Part shown: piece after piece, positions 21,643 through 32,746 of the stretch | Numbering within the stretch: position 1 is the stretch's first letter | Layout: every line of letters begins with the position of its first letter | Source of the DNA: Rhizodiscina lignyota | Lineage: Eukaryota; Ascomycota; Dothideomycetes; Aulographales; Rhizodiscinaceae | Reading direction: 5' to 3' | Assembly (NCBI GenBank): GCA_010015805.1 | Contig: ML978122.1 | Span: 2,452,453 to 2,516,452 of the forward strand | DNA length: 64,000 nucleotides | Position numbers and translations under genes: made by a program | The notes under the pieces: model-generated | Database searches by the model: none | The model's input: the letters and a program-made list of their open reading frames with translations, nothing else | What the model was told of the DNA's origin: nothing

Positions 21643-23967
21643 ATGTTAGAACTGCTTGTAATATGGCATGCTCATAGAGCGCTCCTTTTGTTGGCTATTA
21701 TCGCGATCCCCACGTCGATCCGACTGGTGGCGCACCTCAGGAGACGAAGGCAGAAACAGTCCATCTCACCCGACTCAGGCTCTCCATTGGTTGGATTAGA
21801 GGAGAAGGAGATCCTCCTGAAAGACCATGAAATTGTCGATCGGATTCCTGGACTTGACGATGACCATGTTGAGGATTTCACGATTGTCAGACCAGCCCGA
21901 GCACCACGAAGAATCGCTGGATCCAAGATTTCAAAAGACGACACAGAATCTCCTCAGGGGTTTGATCCATCCCATCACAAAATTCAACCAGTTATATTCT
22001 ACTTCTCTCTTGGGGGATCAACGCAAAAGGTTGCACAGAGCTTCGCTGAGGACCTCGAGGAATGGGGACAATCACTCGAGTCGGACGATGCGCTGAAGCC
22101 GCTGAAGCCGCAAGTTCACGACCTATCATACATCGACTATGATGACTTCTTCATAACGCCTCCTAAAAGTGATGCGCGTATCAAACACTTTTACTTAGTT
22201 CTACTGCCAACTTACAACATTGACACAGTTCTTGACAATTTTCTTGAACATCTCCAGGAGACGCACCATGACTTCCGCATTGATACCGCACCATTATCAT
22301 CGCTGTTGGGATATTCTGTATTTGGGTTTGGAGACCAAGAGGATTGGCCGACCGAAGAGGAAGGGTTCTGCTCACAAGCTACAGAGGTAGACAAATGGAT
22401 GGCAAGACTGACAGGTCGTAAGCGAGCATTTCCGGTTGGCATGGGTGATGTGAAGAGTGATTCGATGGAGAGGTTAAAGGAATGGAGGCTTGGTGTTCAG
22501 GATGCGATGAAAGAGATTCTAGAGGGACGTGGGCTTGGAGAAGGCGTGCCTGGTAGTGGGGATGCAGTTGAAAGCGATGAAGGATCCGCTGACGAGTCGG
22601 ACGATGGGAGCGACGAAACGAATATACCAAAAATGCGCCGAAAACGGAAGCAAAAGCCTCTGGTCGACGATCTCGAAGACTTGGGGCGCATGGCGAGGCA
22701 GTCTGCCGCGAACAAAAAGACCCCGCCAGAGAGTAGCGTTCTAGCAGTGGATTTCACGACACACAACAAATCACGAAATGCTGTAGCGCCGTCTCCGAAA
22801 GAAATGGTTCCGAAGACATCACCCACATACGCCGCGTTAACGAAGCAGGGTTACACTATCGTCGGTTCTCATTCTGGCGTCAAAATTTGTAGATGGACCA
22901 AGTCAGCCCTCCGCGGTCGGGGTTCGTGCTACAAATTCTCGTTCTATGGAATCAAATCTCACCTCTGCATGGAGACGACACCATCTCTGTCCTGCAGCAA
23001 CAAATGCGTCTTTTGCTGGCGCCATGGGACGAACCCAGTCGGCACAAGCTGGAGATGGCAAGTTGATCCGCCAGACGAAATATTCAGAGGCGTTAAAGAA
23101 GGCCACTACAAGAAAATCAAGATGCTGAAGGGCGTCCCTGGCGTACGCGCAGAACGGTTTGCCGAAGCCATGAGAATCAGACACTGCGCGTTAAGTCTAG
23201 TCGGCGAGCCAATCTTCTATCCGCATATCAACGAATTCGTCTCGATGCTGCACAACGAGCACATCTCGTCCTTCCTCGTCTGCAACGCTCAGCATCCGGA
23301 TCAACTCGCAGCGCTCAAGCATGTCACTCAGCTCTACGTTTCAATCGACGCGTCGAACAAGGACAGCCTCCGCAAAATCGACCGTCCTCTGCATCGCGAT
23401 TTCTGGGAACGCTTTACACGCTGCCTTGACATTTTGCGTGACAGGCGTTTCATGCAGCGCACGGTGTTCCGGCTCACGCTTGTGAAAGGCTTCAACATCG
23501 ATGATGAGGTCAAGGGTTATGCCGACCTCGTAGAGCGCGGCCTGCCGTGCTTCGTTGAGATCAAGGGGGTCACGTACTGTGGCACATCGACATCTTCCGC
23601 TGCGGGCCTCACGATGCAGAACGTCCCATTCTACCACGAAGTCTGCGATTTCGTCACCGCCCTCGAGGCCGAGTTACAGGCGCGCAACCTGGGATACGGG
23701 ATTGCGGCAGAGCATGCGCATAGCTGCTGCATCTTGATTGCGAGTGATCGGTTCAAGATTGATGGGAAGTGGCATACACTGATTGGTTATGAGAAGTTCT
23801 TCGAATGCTTGGAGAGCGGGAAAGAGTTTGGGCCTGAAGATTATATTGGTGAGCCCACTCCTGAGTGGGCGCTCTGGGGAAATGGAGGGTTTGATCCGAG
23901 GGATGAGAGGGTGGATCGCAAGGGGAGAAAGAAGGAGGCTGTTCAGAACGCGCAGATTGCTGCATGA
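21643..23967 (+). CDS. TYW1: tRNA 4-demethylwyosine synthase
   Basis: Radical SAM enzyme that condenses pyruvate carbons onto N1-methylguanosine-37 of tRNA-Phe to make 4-demethylwyosine, the second step of wybutosine synthesis. It is 774 aa in one exon, starting at a true ATG. Residues about 12-30 are a hydrophobic anchor followed by RRRR, as in the yeast ER-associated enzyme. A flavodoxin-like FMN domain follows (about 115-290, IFYFSLGGSTQK as its phosphate loop and SVFGFGDQ later), then an acidic linker (305-345). The radical SAM core has the cluster motif C451-x3-C455-x2-C458 (CSNKCVFC). SLVGEPIFYP, VEIKGVTYCG and the C-terminal EHAHSCCILI are typical of the eukaryotic enzyme. TYW4, a late enzyme of the same pathway, lies 34 kb away. 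Confidence 0.95.
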   Translation: MLELLVIWHAHRALLLLAIIAIPTSIRLVAHLRRRRQKQSISPDSGSPLVGLEEKEILLKDHEIVDRIPGLDDDHVEDFTIVRPARAPRRIAGSKISKDDTESPQGFDPSHHKIQPVIFYFSLGGSTQKVAQSFAEDLEEWGQSLESDDALKPLKPQVHDLSYIDYDDFFITPPKSDARIKHFYLVLLPTYNIDTVLDNFLEHLQETHHDFRIDTAPLSSLLGYSVFGFGDQEDWPTEEEGFCSQATEVDKWMARLTGRKRAFPVGMGDVKSDSMERLKEWRLGVQDAMKEILEGRGLGEGVPGSGDAVESDEGSADESDDGSDETNIPKMRRKRKQKPLVDDLEDLGRMARQSAANKKTPPESSVLAVDFTTHNKSRNAVAPSPKEMVPKTSPTYAALTKQGYTIVGSHSGVKICRWTKSALRGRGSCYKFSFYGIKSHLCMETTPSLSCSNKCVFCWRHGTNPVGTSWRWQVDPPDEIFRGVKEGHYKKIKMLKGVPGVRAERFAEAMRIRHCALSLVGEPIFYPHINEFVSMLHNEHISSFLVCNAQHPDQLAALKHVTQLYVSIDASNKDSLRKIDRPLHRDFWERFTRCLDILRDRRFMQRTVFRLTLVKGFNIDDEVKGYADLVERGLPCFVEIKGVTYCGTSTSSAAGLTMQNVPFYHEVCDFVTALEAELQARNLGYGIAAEHAHSCCILIASDRFKIDGKWHTLIGYEKFFECLESGKEFGPEDYIGEPTPEWALWGNGGFDPRDERVDRKGRKKEAVQNAQIAA

Positions 23968-25802
23968 TCCCAATGTTCGATTTAAAAATACGATGTTGTT
24001 GTCATTCCATCATTAGCTGACACGTTTCGAGCACAAAATGGCGCACATCATGTCCGTGAAAGAGGGATGATAGCATCCCAAAACATTGATGCCCAATCCT
24101 TTTCGATAGGTTGCCTTACCCAAACTGCTCCTGGCGGCTAATACTATTTGAGCGCCAAAAGTAATGCATTTTTCGGAGACTTTCTTGTGCATATCATGCA
24201 ATTCGAATTTTCTGGCCGTTCCTACACTGTATTGCTCGCGGTGATGATGTGCCTTTGCTTAACGCCCGATGCCAAAAACGGAACTGGTGAGAGTTATTTT
24301 CTCCGCGAAATCTCCATCCATTCGCTTCTCCACGACGTCGTTCACAATCAAATATCAGCAATTTACTTGGATTCAAATTGTCTCAGTTTCTTCCCCTCAT
24401 GCCATCTTAGGACTGAGAGATAATCCTGGACATATAGCCTTTCCTTTGCGTCTTACTTCTGCAGTCGCTTGGGTGAACCCAAAAGGTGAGGCGACACCGC
24501 AAGTACAATGCTTTCTATTGGCCCTGAACGATATGTATCCTTCTCAGTATTATCCATCCTGTCTATCCCAAACTCATAAGAAGATCTCTTCTTCGTCATA
24601 CTTTCCCTTCAGACAATTCCGATACGAGTGCCCATCCTTGATCAAACTCCTTCAGATCGACAGGCTCAGCATTCGGGATGTGTTCCGAATACACTCAATC
24701 ATACCATGCTTGCCATACTGAAGTCAAACATACGTTTACGCGCCACATGAAATGCGCCAATGCACTGATCACCGGCATGTGGTGCGCAAACAGAACCATC
24801 CTTGTTGCGGGACAAGCTTATCCAATTCTCATTCCATGTCCTGCATGCACATCGTCCTGCTATACCATCCGTGGTAACGACCTTCACGGTGGCAGAGTCT
24901 AGATCCGTTATTGGTGAGAATCTCTCCACTCAGGACATGAGCGCGCCTAACCCGTGGTGCAGACAGACTGAGATTCGACCTGCATCCGCGAAGAACTTTG
25001 GAGATGCGTTGTGTGGGTTTACTTGTCGGTCAGACCAAAAGTCCAGGATCTGGGAGGGTGGGAGACTTTGGCATTCCAGGTCGCGGTATCGGGCATATTG
25101 GAGCGTTGGACTTTTCAAAGAACTATACGGATCTCGGCAGCACAGTTACAATACGTTGGAATCTAAAAGCGACTCTCATACAGTTTTAGATTCAGTCTTC
25201 CTTAGACCTTAGTCTCGCGATAACTTTTTGTCAGTCTAAGAAAGACAGTCTTTAATATCAGAGGATACCTTGCAGAGGAAAAGTGCTTCAGAAATACACG
25301 TCTCTCATTCCTTAAGCATCAGCTTTGCGCTGTGTGAGACATATTCGAAACAGCTGCAACCAGAGGCTAGAGCAGAGCACAATCTTGTTGGAGCCTCGAA
25401 AGCGTATGCGGAATAGATTGAAATGTAGCAAAAGGGGTGAAGTCAGGACTGAACAGTCATGGCAAATAGATTGGTCAAAGTCATTTCACGGTAGTTGGGG
25501 AGTCTTCAATCAATTGTGGAGTTGCTGAGAATGCCAAATTGGATTCTCTCTCGAGCGTCATTCGCTTATTCCTGTGAGAACTTTTAAACGCCTTTCAATG
25601 CGACGCTGCAGTTGAGCGCCAGAAGCCAGATGAAAAAAGAAACCTCCAAGTGCTATTCCGCAAACCAAAGCAGTATGACCTCCAACCGTCCGACAACATT
25701 ATCCATGAGTATGAGCCGCATCCGCTCGCAACAAGACGCCAGTAAAGCCAAGATCGAGAACCCTCTTCTGTCGCCAGCACTCCACTCACTCCTCCTTCCT
25801 CA
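23968..25802. other. Convergent intergenic region, TYW1 / kinase-like gene
   Basis: About 1.8 kb between convergent genes, longer than two 3' UTRs need. Short frames on both strands lack support. No repeat or RNA gene recognised. Confidence 0.45.
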
Positions 25803-26939
25803 TTAGATAAGCGAAAGTCCAGACATGGAGTCGTCGCCCGGGAATACCACACCGCCTTGCCGGAGGCACATCTTCACAGTGAGCCTCGTCTCTGGGCAAG
25901 AGATCTGCATCACATCCACCGTCCGCTTCGCCTTCCGCACCTCTTCCACGTCCTCGCCCGGAAAGAAGTCTCCCGCCTTGCCAGTGTAGAGCGAGAAGAT
26001 GCTCAGTCCTAGCGCGTAAATGTCATCGTCGGTAGTCGGAATGGACAGCGTCCTGTTCGGTGACATGTACTCCTGCGATCCAACCTCCCACCCATCGACA
26101 TCTCCGTTGGAGAAACGCGCACAGTCGAAGTCGCACAGCCGCAACGTGCCGTCCGCACAGCGCAGGAAGTTCTCTGGCTTGATGTTGCCGTGCACAATAC
26201 CGTATTCCTTGTGTAGCTTGACGACCAGGCGCAGCATCTCCTTCTTGAAGTGGTCCTTCTCCTCGGCCCGGACCTTCGTAACGTCGAACGGTTCGAGACG
26301 CATCATCAGCATGCCCACGCAGGCTGGTCCGCTACCGTCTCCCATGATCTTCATCACGCGACCAGCAGGTCTAGCAGCACAGTCGTCGGCGCTCATCTGG
26401 AGATCGTAGGCGCGCTGGTTCGTGTTTGTCTTGTAAGCGCGACCGAGGTACTCGTAGACAACGTTCTGGTGATCACCGACGGCAATCGGCTTGCAGTGAA
26501 TCGGATCGATTCTACTGAGGTTGATGTCGGGCCAGCGAGGTGGCCAGTCTCTCCACTTCTCCAGCCTTGGGATTGGAGCAAACCTCGCTCTGTTTTCGGC
26601 CGGGGCAGCCTCATTGCCTAGCGCCGTAGTAACCTCTAGCTCCTCTGGCCTTTTCTTTCCGAGAAGTGGAAGGATATCGTTTGGAGGAGCCTTAGCTAGA
26701 TGGAATGACTGACCGAACTTTTTCAAATCATCGTTGAGCTTTTGCCTCCTGTCAGCTGCCGCCATAGTTCGCTGTTCCGCGGTAGCATTTCTCTCGTTGG
26801 CAAAAGCGCGTGTGGATGCGCCGACGTCCTCGGTGAGATCGGTTCTGGTTCCGCGCAGTGCTTGATGTAGATTTGACTGAGTCAGATTCCTACTCGTCTT
26901 GCGGTCCTCCCACAAAGGAACGAAGCCCTTTCTTTCCAT
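25803..26939 (-). CDS. Protein kinase-like protein, degenerate active site
   Basis: 378-aa protein starting at ATG 26939; the frame is open to 27044, but only from a GTG. The N-terminal 130 residues are charged and unassigned. The C-terminal 240 form a kinase-like fold: VMKIM (about 195-199) at the usual Lys strand, an LHKEYGIVHGN-IKPENFL catalytic loop (242-259), LCDFDCAR (268-275) at the DFG position, SQEYMSPN (289-295) at the APE region, and DIYALGLSIFSLYTG (306-320) as helix F. The catalytic Asp of HRD is Asn252, and DFG reads DFD (270-272). No Gly-rich loop is evident. By these changes it is probably inactive or weakly active. It is divergent from FAD1, with 651 bp between starts. Confidence 0.75.
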   Translation of the reverse strand: MERKGFVPLWEDRKTSRNLTQSNLHQALRGTRTDLTEDVGASTRAFANERNATAEQRTMAAADRRQKLNDDLKKFGQSFHLAKAPPNDILPLLGKKRPEELEVTTALGNEAAPAENRARFAPIPRLEKWRDWPPRWPDINLSRIDPIHCKPIAVGDHQNVVYEYLGRAYKTNTNQRAYDLQMSADDCAARPAGRVMKIMGDGSGPACVGMLMMRLEPFDVTKVRAEEKDHFKKEMLRLVVKLHKEYGIVHGNIKPENFLRCADGTLRLCDFDCARFSNGDVDGWEVGSQEYMSPNRTLSIPTTDDDIYALGLSIFSLYTGKAGDFFPGEDVEEVRKAKRTVDVMQISCPETRLTVKMCLRQGGVVFPGDDSMSGLSLI

Positions 26940-27590
26940 CGTGAATGTCTTTGATATCTGAGAGAAATTGACGTGAAGGATTCGATGATGTTGAGAGTCG
27001 AAAAGAAAACAACAATGTGGTTGTGGCTTGAAGGGAAAATACACGCGCCCGCATCGTGCGAAGCGTAAAATTGCGCCATACTTACGGCCATACTTCCGAT
27101 GCTATGCGCTGCGTGAAGTGTTGAAGTTGGTGACAGAGTGAAGTTGGACGAGAAGGGATAAGGAGGGGAGGGGGTGGTGGTTATAATGCCACCTAGGCAC
27201 CAATGGCGTCTTTCACATTGGTCCACAGGATACTCCGTATTGAAGTTCGCAAGCCTTTATCAAGGTATGTATATGCATATTTGAACTGCTCAAAACTTGC
27301 TAATGACCTTGCAGCTTAAGTCACCCTAATGGGGACTACGCACTTCCGCACGCACTATATATTGTCGCTTTACGACGAATATTCCTCCATTCTGCTAGCG
27401 GCATCCCGGCCTCGGCCTCAAAAAGGCGTCAGCCGGCCGAAGATAGCCACCGCGGTCGTCCCGAGTATTCCACCGTGTTCCACTCAAACCGTACACTTCC
27501 TTTCCTCCATCCAACGTCTCATGGCTTGTATATTACCTTCCTGAACTTCCTCCACCGCGGCTCTCATGCAGCACCACCTGCAGCTGTGCA
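26940..27590. other. Divergent promoter region, kinase-like gene / FAD1
   Basis: 651 bp upstream of both genes. It contains CCAAT-type words (plus strand ACCAATGG near 27200, ATTGGTCC near 27218) and a purine-rich GGAGGGGAGGGGGTGG run near 27160. No gene seen. Confidence 0.4.
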
Positions 27591-28658
27591 ATGACCGCGA
27601 CCGAGCGCACGCCCGGAGATGCCAACGGCATCAGCACACACCGTCATGACATCCTCAAGTCTGCGTCGTCGGCAGACGCACCGCTGATCCCCGAAGCGCC
27701 TGTCGACTTGGAGACGCTATGTGGGAGGGTGCATGATCGTGTTGCGCAGTTCTTGGAGGAGGATGTGCAGGATGAGGTGTTAAAGCGTGTGCAAGAGCAA
27801 ACCAGAATCGCAATTAGGGTAATTGAAGAAGCATTGGATCGGTATAGGTGCGTAGGAGTGGGGAACCAAAGTGCGATACTGTAGCTGACCGATGTGCTAC
27901 GCCAGCCTGTCACAGTTATCACTCTCATACAACGGCGGAAAAGACTGTCTCGTCCTCCTCGTCCTTTACCTAAGCGCTCTATACTCCCACCACCTCCGCA
28001 GTTCCGCTTCCGAATCGAGCTCCTCGGAAGTCAACTCCTCCTCATGCTCTGAGTCGTCTCTCCACTTCTACCCAATCCAATCGGTCTACATTAAATCTGC
28101 ACATGCCTTTCCCGAAGTCGAGGCTTTCGTGTCCTTGTCCGAATCATTATACTCACTGTCCTTGTCGCGCTATACAGCGCCGATGAAGGCTGCTTTTGCA
28201 TCTTACCTTGCCGATAGACCTACCGTGAAGGCCATATTCGTTGGGACAAGGCGTACAGATCCGCATGGAAGCGCATTGACTCATTTTGACCAGACGGATC
28301 ACGGATGGCCGACATTCATGAGAGTACATCCGGTTATTGATTGGCATTATGTTGATATTTGGACTGTGAGTGACCTGAAATGAACATTGAATACTGGAAG
28401 CTGACTTGGTGGCTTGTGCAGTTTATTCGATACTTGAACATACCCTACTGCAAGCTGTACGACCTGGGATACACATCTCTGGGTGGTACTAAAGACACGA
28501 TGCCCAACCCAGCACTCCGACTTCCGGGTTGCACACCGATCGATCCTCAGTTTAAACCGGCTTATGAACTTGTCGAGGACACAGAGGAGCGATTAGGAAG
28601 AGAGAGGGTGCCGGCGAGCGGATTCCAGACTCCGGTTAAGGATCTAAAGAGTCCATAA
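27591..28658 (+). CDS. FAD1: FAD synthase (FMN adenylyltransferase)
   Basis: Transfers AMP from ATP to FMN to make FAD; cytosolic; PAPS reductase-like fold. 317 aa from exons 27591-27847, 27906-28365 and 28422-28658. The introns are 58 nt (GTGCGT..GCCAG, branch GCTGAC) and 56 nt (GTGAGT..TGCAG, branch GCTGAC). The ATP-binding SYNGGKDC motif follows the first splice; FVGTRRTDPHG, MRVHPVIDWHYVDIW and, after the second splice, YDLGYTSLGG are the conserved blocks of eukaryotic Fad1. A Ser-rich insertion (about 125-140) separates the first strand and helix from VYIKSAHAFPEVEAF. Length is close to the yeast enzyme (306 aa). It supplies cofactor to flavoproteins in general. Confidence 0.93.
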
Positions 28659-29001
28659 TGGAGCATAATAAAGGATGTGATGATGTTATGAGACGTTCAT
28701 GATTGATGCATTTTAGGCGTCCGTATGGAGTTGCACATAGTGAGAGGTTTGCACTATATAGGAGGCATGGTGGCATATCATGCATAGAATTCTTGTTAAA
28801 TAGACGCAAGATCCTCCGTTCGACTCAACCTGGGAGAATACACTCCCATTGCGCCTGTATACCCTGTTCAGGTGCGGTTTCAATTCCGAGAAGATTTCTT
28901 CAGTCGCCCGTACACAAAGAGCTCAATCCCGTTTCATTCTGCGATGGCCTCCTCCTAATACCTCTATATTAAACTCTCTTTTAACTCGACCCAGGAAATT
29001 C
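28659..29001. other. Convergent 3' region, FAD1 / MATE gene
   Basis: 343 bp between stops; AATAAAG at about 28668 could serve as FAD1 polyadenylation signal. Nothing else seen. Confidence 0.4.
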
Positions 29002-31060
29002 TCAAGCAGAGGTATTTCTCCGAAGAGCCATTTCGACAGCGGCCTCCCAACTCGTGCGCGAAATGAACACCGCTTCTATCCCGAAAACAATCGCAAGGCC
29101 AATAGCCGGACCAGACCACAATCCATACAAGTCCCAATGAAGTCCGAAACCAGTGCTGAACGAAATCGGCAGCGCAATCACATAGTACGCGAAAAGATTG
29201 ACATATCCTCCAACTTCCTGCCTACCTAGACCTCTCAGAATCCCGTTGCAGTTCGCAGCCAGGCTGTCAAACAACTGGAACGCGGCGCAGAGCGGTAGTA
29301 CACTGGCCACCAAGTCTACAACGTCCTGATCGTTCGTAAAAAGTTGCGGGATGTAGAATCGTAAGCTGCTCAGTAACGTAACATTCAGAAGGCCAATGAA
29401 CACTGCTGCAACAAGCGCGACCTTCGCCGCAACCTTTGCCGGACCAGCCAGTGTTGCGCCAATAAGGTTCGCAATTCGCGTGCTCGCCGCAATGCTGACG
29501 GGGAACGGAATCTGGAAGGTCAGCGCCGTGAGCGTCGACAGCACACTCTGCGCGGCCAGATGCGTCGTCGAGAGATAACTCGCCGCAAGCGTCAGAATCT
29601 CAAAGGCCAAGAACTCTGCGAGAACCATGACAAGGCCAGGCAGCGCAAGCTTGATCATTGGGCCCCAATTGCGAAGTGCGCGGCTCTCGAAACCACCCCA
29701 ACACTGGCGTCCATCTACGAAGATGACATAGAGGGCAAGCGTGATTGGGAGGAGGTTGTCGGTGATCGCGACGGCGATGGGAGCGCCGATAAAGCCCATG
29801 TTGAGCTTCCAGACAAACAGCCAGTTCATGAACGCGTTTAGTGGTGCGCAGATGAGGAGCACGTACAGTGTCGCGGAGAATAAGCCTTGTGCTTGGACGA
29901 AGCGCTTGCCGCTTTCGAAGGCTGCGTATCCTGGCGCACCGATAAGGAGGACCTTGAGATATAGACCCGCTAAGCGTGCCGTTTCTTTCTCTGGGACGAT
30001 GGCGCTCAGGATTGCTTCGGCGCTCAACCAAATTATGCCGATGGGGATGGTGATACACATGAGGAAGTAGACCATGCGCTGTAGTTGTAGACCTACGAGT
30101 GTCTTCTTGCCTGAGCCGTATGCTTGTGCGCAGAGAGTGTCGAGACTGGTCGTGAGACCTTGATACACTGCGTATCCTGTGATATTGGCCGTCACTGGGT
30201 GAATGTTAATAAATGTCTTATGCCAGAGTGAGATCTGGAGATTTACTGGTTGCCAAACTCACAGCACCCAACTCAACCTTCCCAATATGCCCAATAGTGA
30301 AGATACTCGCCATCGTCAAGCTGTATTGCAGGATGAACGTCAATATCAGTGACCTCGAATATTTCGTCAATACTTTAGCTTCTCGCTGCCAGGTAGTCTG
30401 TATCTTGCCCGTCAGAACAGCTTCTTCCCACTTCTTATTAATTTGTTCTGGAGACTCTGCCTGGCCTCCATACGGTCTGCCATCAGATTCGCCAAGTAAC
30501 GCGGTCCTCTCCGTCGGTGCACCGTCTTCGTCTATTCTGCCAGCTATGGAGCCTACGCCCGTCTCCTCATCTGGCTGAGTCTTGCTACGCCTCAGACCTG
30601 ACAGCGATAGTTTCCTGCCTAGCCGAGCCGCCAGATTATCATCGCTAGACTGTTCCCGCGGGTGCTTCGGCGGTATGAAATCGTTGTCCCGTAGAAGACT
30701 CCTCTCCTCGCTCATGATATTCTCCCTCTCTGCTCTTGTGAGCCGAACATGATCTGGCTCGAACGCTGGCAACATCAGCGGTCTTGACCCATACGCGACG
30801 GCACTAGGCCTGCGGTATTGCTCGCTGAGAGCATATTGTGAAGGAGTTATGGCACCGGGAGATACATCATCTCCCTCATCATCTCCATCGTGATCTACCG
30901 CACCTTCATTGTCTTCTTCCTCCTCAAGATCTCGTGCGATTGAGTAGGAGGCGAGGGGCGACGAGGCGGCGAAAGAGCCCAATTGAGAGCGAAAAGACGT
31001 TCCGAGCCGTGATGAATTCGTCACCGGATTATTGGGGTCGCTCGGTATGTTCATTGACAT
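29002..31060 (-). CDS. MATE-family multidrug/toxin extrusion transporter
   Basis: Cation-coupled antiporter of the MATE family, 668 aa, from exons 31060-30247 and 30194-29002. The 52-nt intron (GTAAAT..CCCAG, branch ATTAAC) joins GAVSLAT to M-TANITGYAVYQGL, a conserved MATE block. The first ~210 residues are a hydrophilic, Ser/Asp-rich cytosolic tail, as in the yeast ERC1/YDR338C group, and contain ERTALL (acidic dileucine; coding bases 30494-30511). Twelve membrane segments follow, with LDTLCAQAYGSG, NGILRGLGRQEVGGYVN and PLNAFMNWLFV typical of the family. Its role (export or vacuolar sequestration of organic cations and metabolites) is inferred from family only. Confidence 0.9.
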
Positions 31061-31972
31061 CTTGGCCTAGAGGTGATAAGCTCGTAGTGGGGTCAATTGC
31101 CCCTCACGATGAGCTTTGCGTGATCAATGACGACAGTTGACGGCAGCTGAAAAAAGAGCTTTGTTCGCGTTCGTATCCTGAGAAAAAAAGTGATGCGGAC
31201 AGCAAGGAGATGGAGATGGAGCAGGGCGAGGAGGAGATTGCAGAATTACCTGCTTTATCTAAGAGGAAGACTCATGTTAAAGGCGTCTACTACTAGTGTC
31301 CCGTGTGTGCCTGCCCTGCAGGTGTTCGGTTGATAAAGCATGGATCGAGCTCTTCGGGCGGTCGGTCGTGGCCGGCGCGTGCTCGCACTGCCTGATCCGG
31401 AATGTGCATGCGGCTAGAACTTCGCTCGATGAATGAACAAATCTTACTCTTCAACCTCAGCAAGCGTGTCCCTGGCGGCCTACTCCGAGATGTTTTGGAG
31501 ACTTTATCGAGTCATGCAAATTCAGTAAAGCAGGTCCGCATTAGTAGAAGAGCACTGGTCAACTCTACTTTCCCCAATGTAGTTCCGCCGTTAACTCCCT
31601 GTCTTAATTCTTCTGTGTAGTCATCGTCTCTCGTCGGAGTATTTATTGACAGATATAGTGTCGCTCTCATCTCATATGCTTTGTCTTTTCTGAATGTAAG
31701 CAAGCAATACGGGATTCCTCTTATCAGTACATCGCATATGCATCGTTCAGTCCATGGTCCCGTTCTTCTCAAATATCGGAAATATATGCAGCTTTCGTTA
31801 ACTTGTTAGACCAAAGCTTGTTCCACATCAGGAGGACATCATCTCATTTGCCATGTAAAACAATACAAATCCTCGCTAGTATAAATCGTCCTACTAAACT
31901 CACTCGACCCTTCCCGCAGTGCCTAATCTTTCCATTCGGAAAACTGATTGATTAACACAATTCAGTTTGCAA
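31061..31972. other. MATE gene upstream region and promoter of the first small Cys gene
   Basis: About 0.9 kb between divergent genes. It carries the TATA element at 31876. Short frames have no support. Confidence 0.45.
31876..31886 (+). promoter_or_regulatory. TATA element CTAGTATAAAT, copy 1
   Basis: Lies 87 nt before the ATG of the 108-aa cysteine-rich gene. The identical 11-mer lies upstream of the next small gene. Confidence 0.55.
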
Positions 31973-32299
31973 ATGGACGTCTTCGGGGTTAATACCAAGT
32001 GGAGTCAACCACCAACAGAACCAACAGAACCACCAGAGCCTGGTGGGTGCAAGTACGTCATGGTCAAATACAATGGGTGCCACCATGTAGGCTCCCGGTC
32101 GACGCTGGAGCGTTGCCGGCACAAATGCAGTTGTAAAACTATACCAACCGTTTTTAGAAAGGCAGATGGCTTGTGTGAGAGTTGTAAGGCAGCCGGCAAG
32201 AACAGCGACAAGGGCACGGATCCGAACAACAACGGCGGAGGCGCTGGTGGACAAGGTGCTCAAGGCGCTACGTCGCATGGCGGGAACCCAGTGATGTGA
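31973..32299 (+). CDS. Small Cys-rich protein (108 aa), CxxxxxKYxxCHHV type
   Basis: Single-exon gene starting at ATG 31973 with no signal peptide. After a Pro/Glu-rich start (PPTEPTEPPEP), eight cysteines lie between residues 28 and 75: CKYVMVKYNGCHHVG, then ERCRHKCSCK, then GLCESCK. Spacing suggests metal binding rather than secreted disulfides, because there is no leader. The last 30 residues are Gly/Asn/Gln-rich. I recognise no named domain. It resembles the next small gene in the Cys-x-Lys-Tyr-Cys-His-Val block and in having the same TATA 11-mer, so the two may be diverged paralogues. Nothing shows its function. Confidence 0.6.
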   Translation: MDVFGVNTKWSQPPTEPTEPPEPGGCKYVMVKYNGCHHVGSRSTLERCRHKCSCKTIPTVFRKADGLCESCKAAGKNSDKGTDPNNNGGGAGGQGAQGATSHGGNPVM

Positions 32300-32746
32300 T
32301 CAGTCTTCTTGAGAAGGGTGCTCCTTTCTCCATCATTAAGGATCATTGGCCGCTCTAGATCGGGATGGTTGCTATTACGCATCAAACAGACATATACCGA
32401 ATCCACCGAATTCCACTTCTCTGTCCTGGTTCAACCACTTCTACGTGTGCAACCAATGACTCACGATACTAGGTTTGCTACAGGCCCCAAATTGTTACTA
32501 AACTTTGCTTAAGCAGCAGTGCTGTATCGAGTGCAGGCAATCGTTTGCTCCGAAGTGGGCCTTGCACTCAATAGTCGACCGACCGCGTTCTAGTATAAAT
32601 ACTTCCTTCATGTATCTTCTTCAAATTGTCAAGCCGCTTCCCGTACTCTCCAATTTGTCAAATACTACACTTCGCCCTTCATCCGCTTCTCTTTCAGCAG
32701 AGTGTAGCCATTGTTACCATCGCGTGGTTACAGCATTGCCCTTCCG
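32300..32746. other. Spacer between the two small Cys genes
   Basis: 447 bp with the second TATA element at 32590. No other gene seen. Confidence 0.4.
32590..32600 (+). promoter_or_regulatory. TATA element CTAGTATAAAT, copy 2
   Basis: Identical to copy 1; lies 147 nt before the ATG of the 78-aa cysteine-rich protein. Confidence 0.55.

Noticed and set aside
26940-27044. N-terminal extension of the kinase-like protein (from 27044)
   Set aside because: Begins at GTG; the extension has no features and the first ATG is at 26939.
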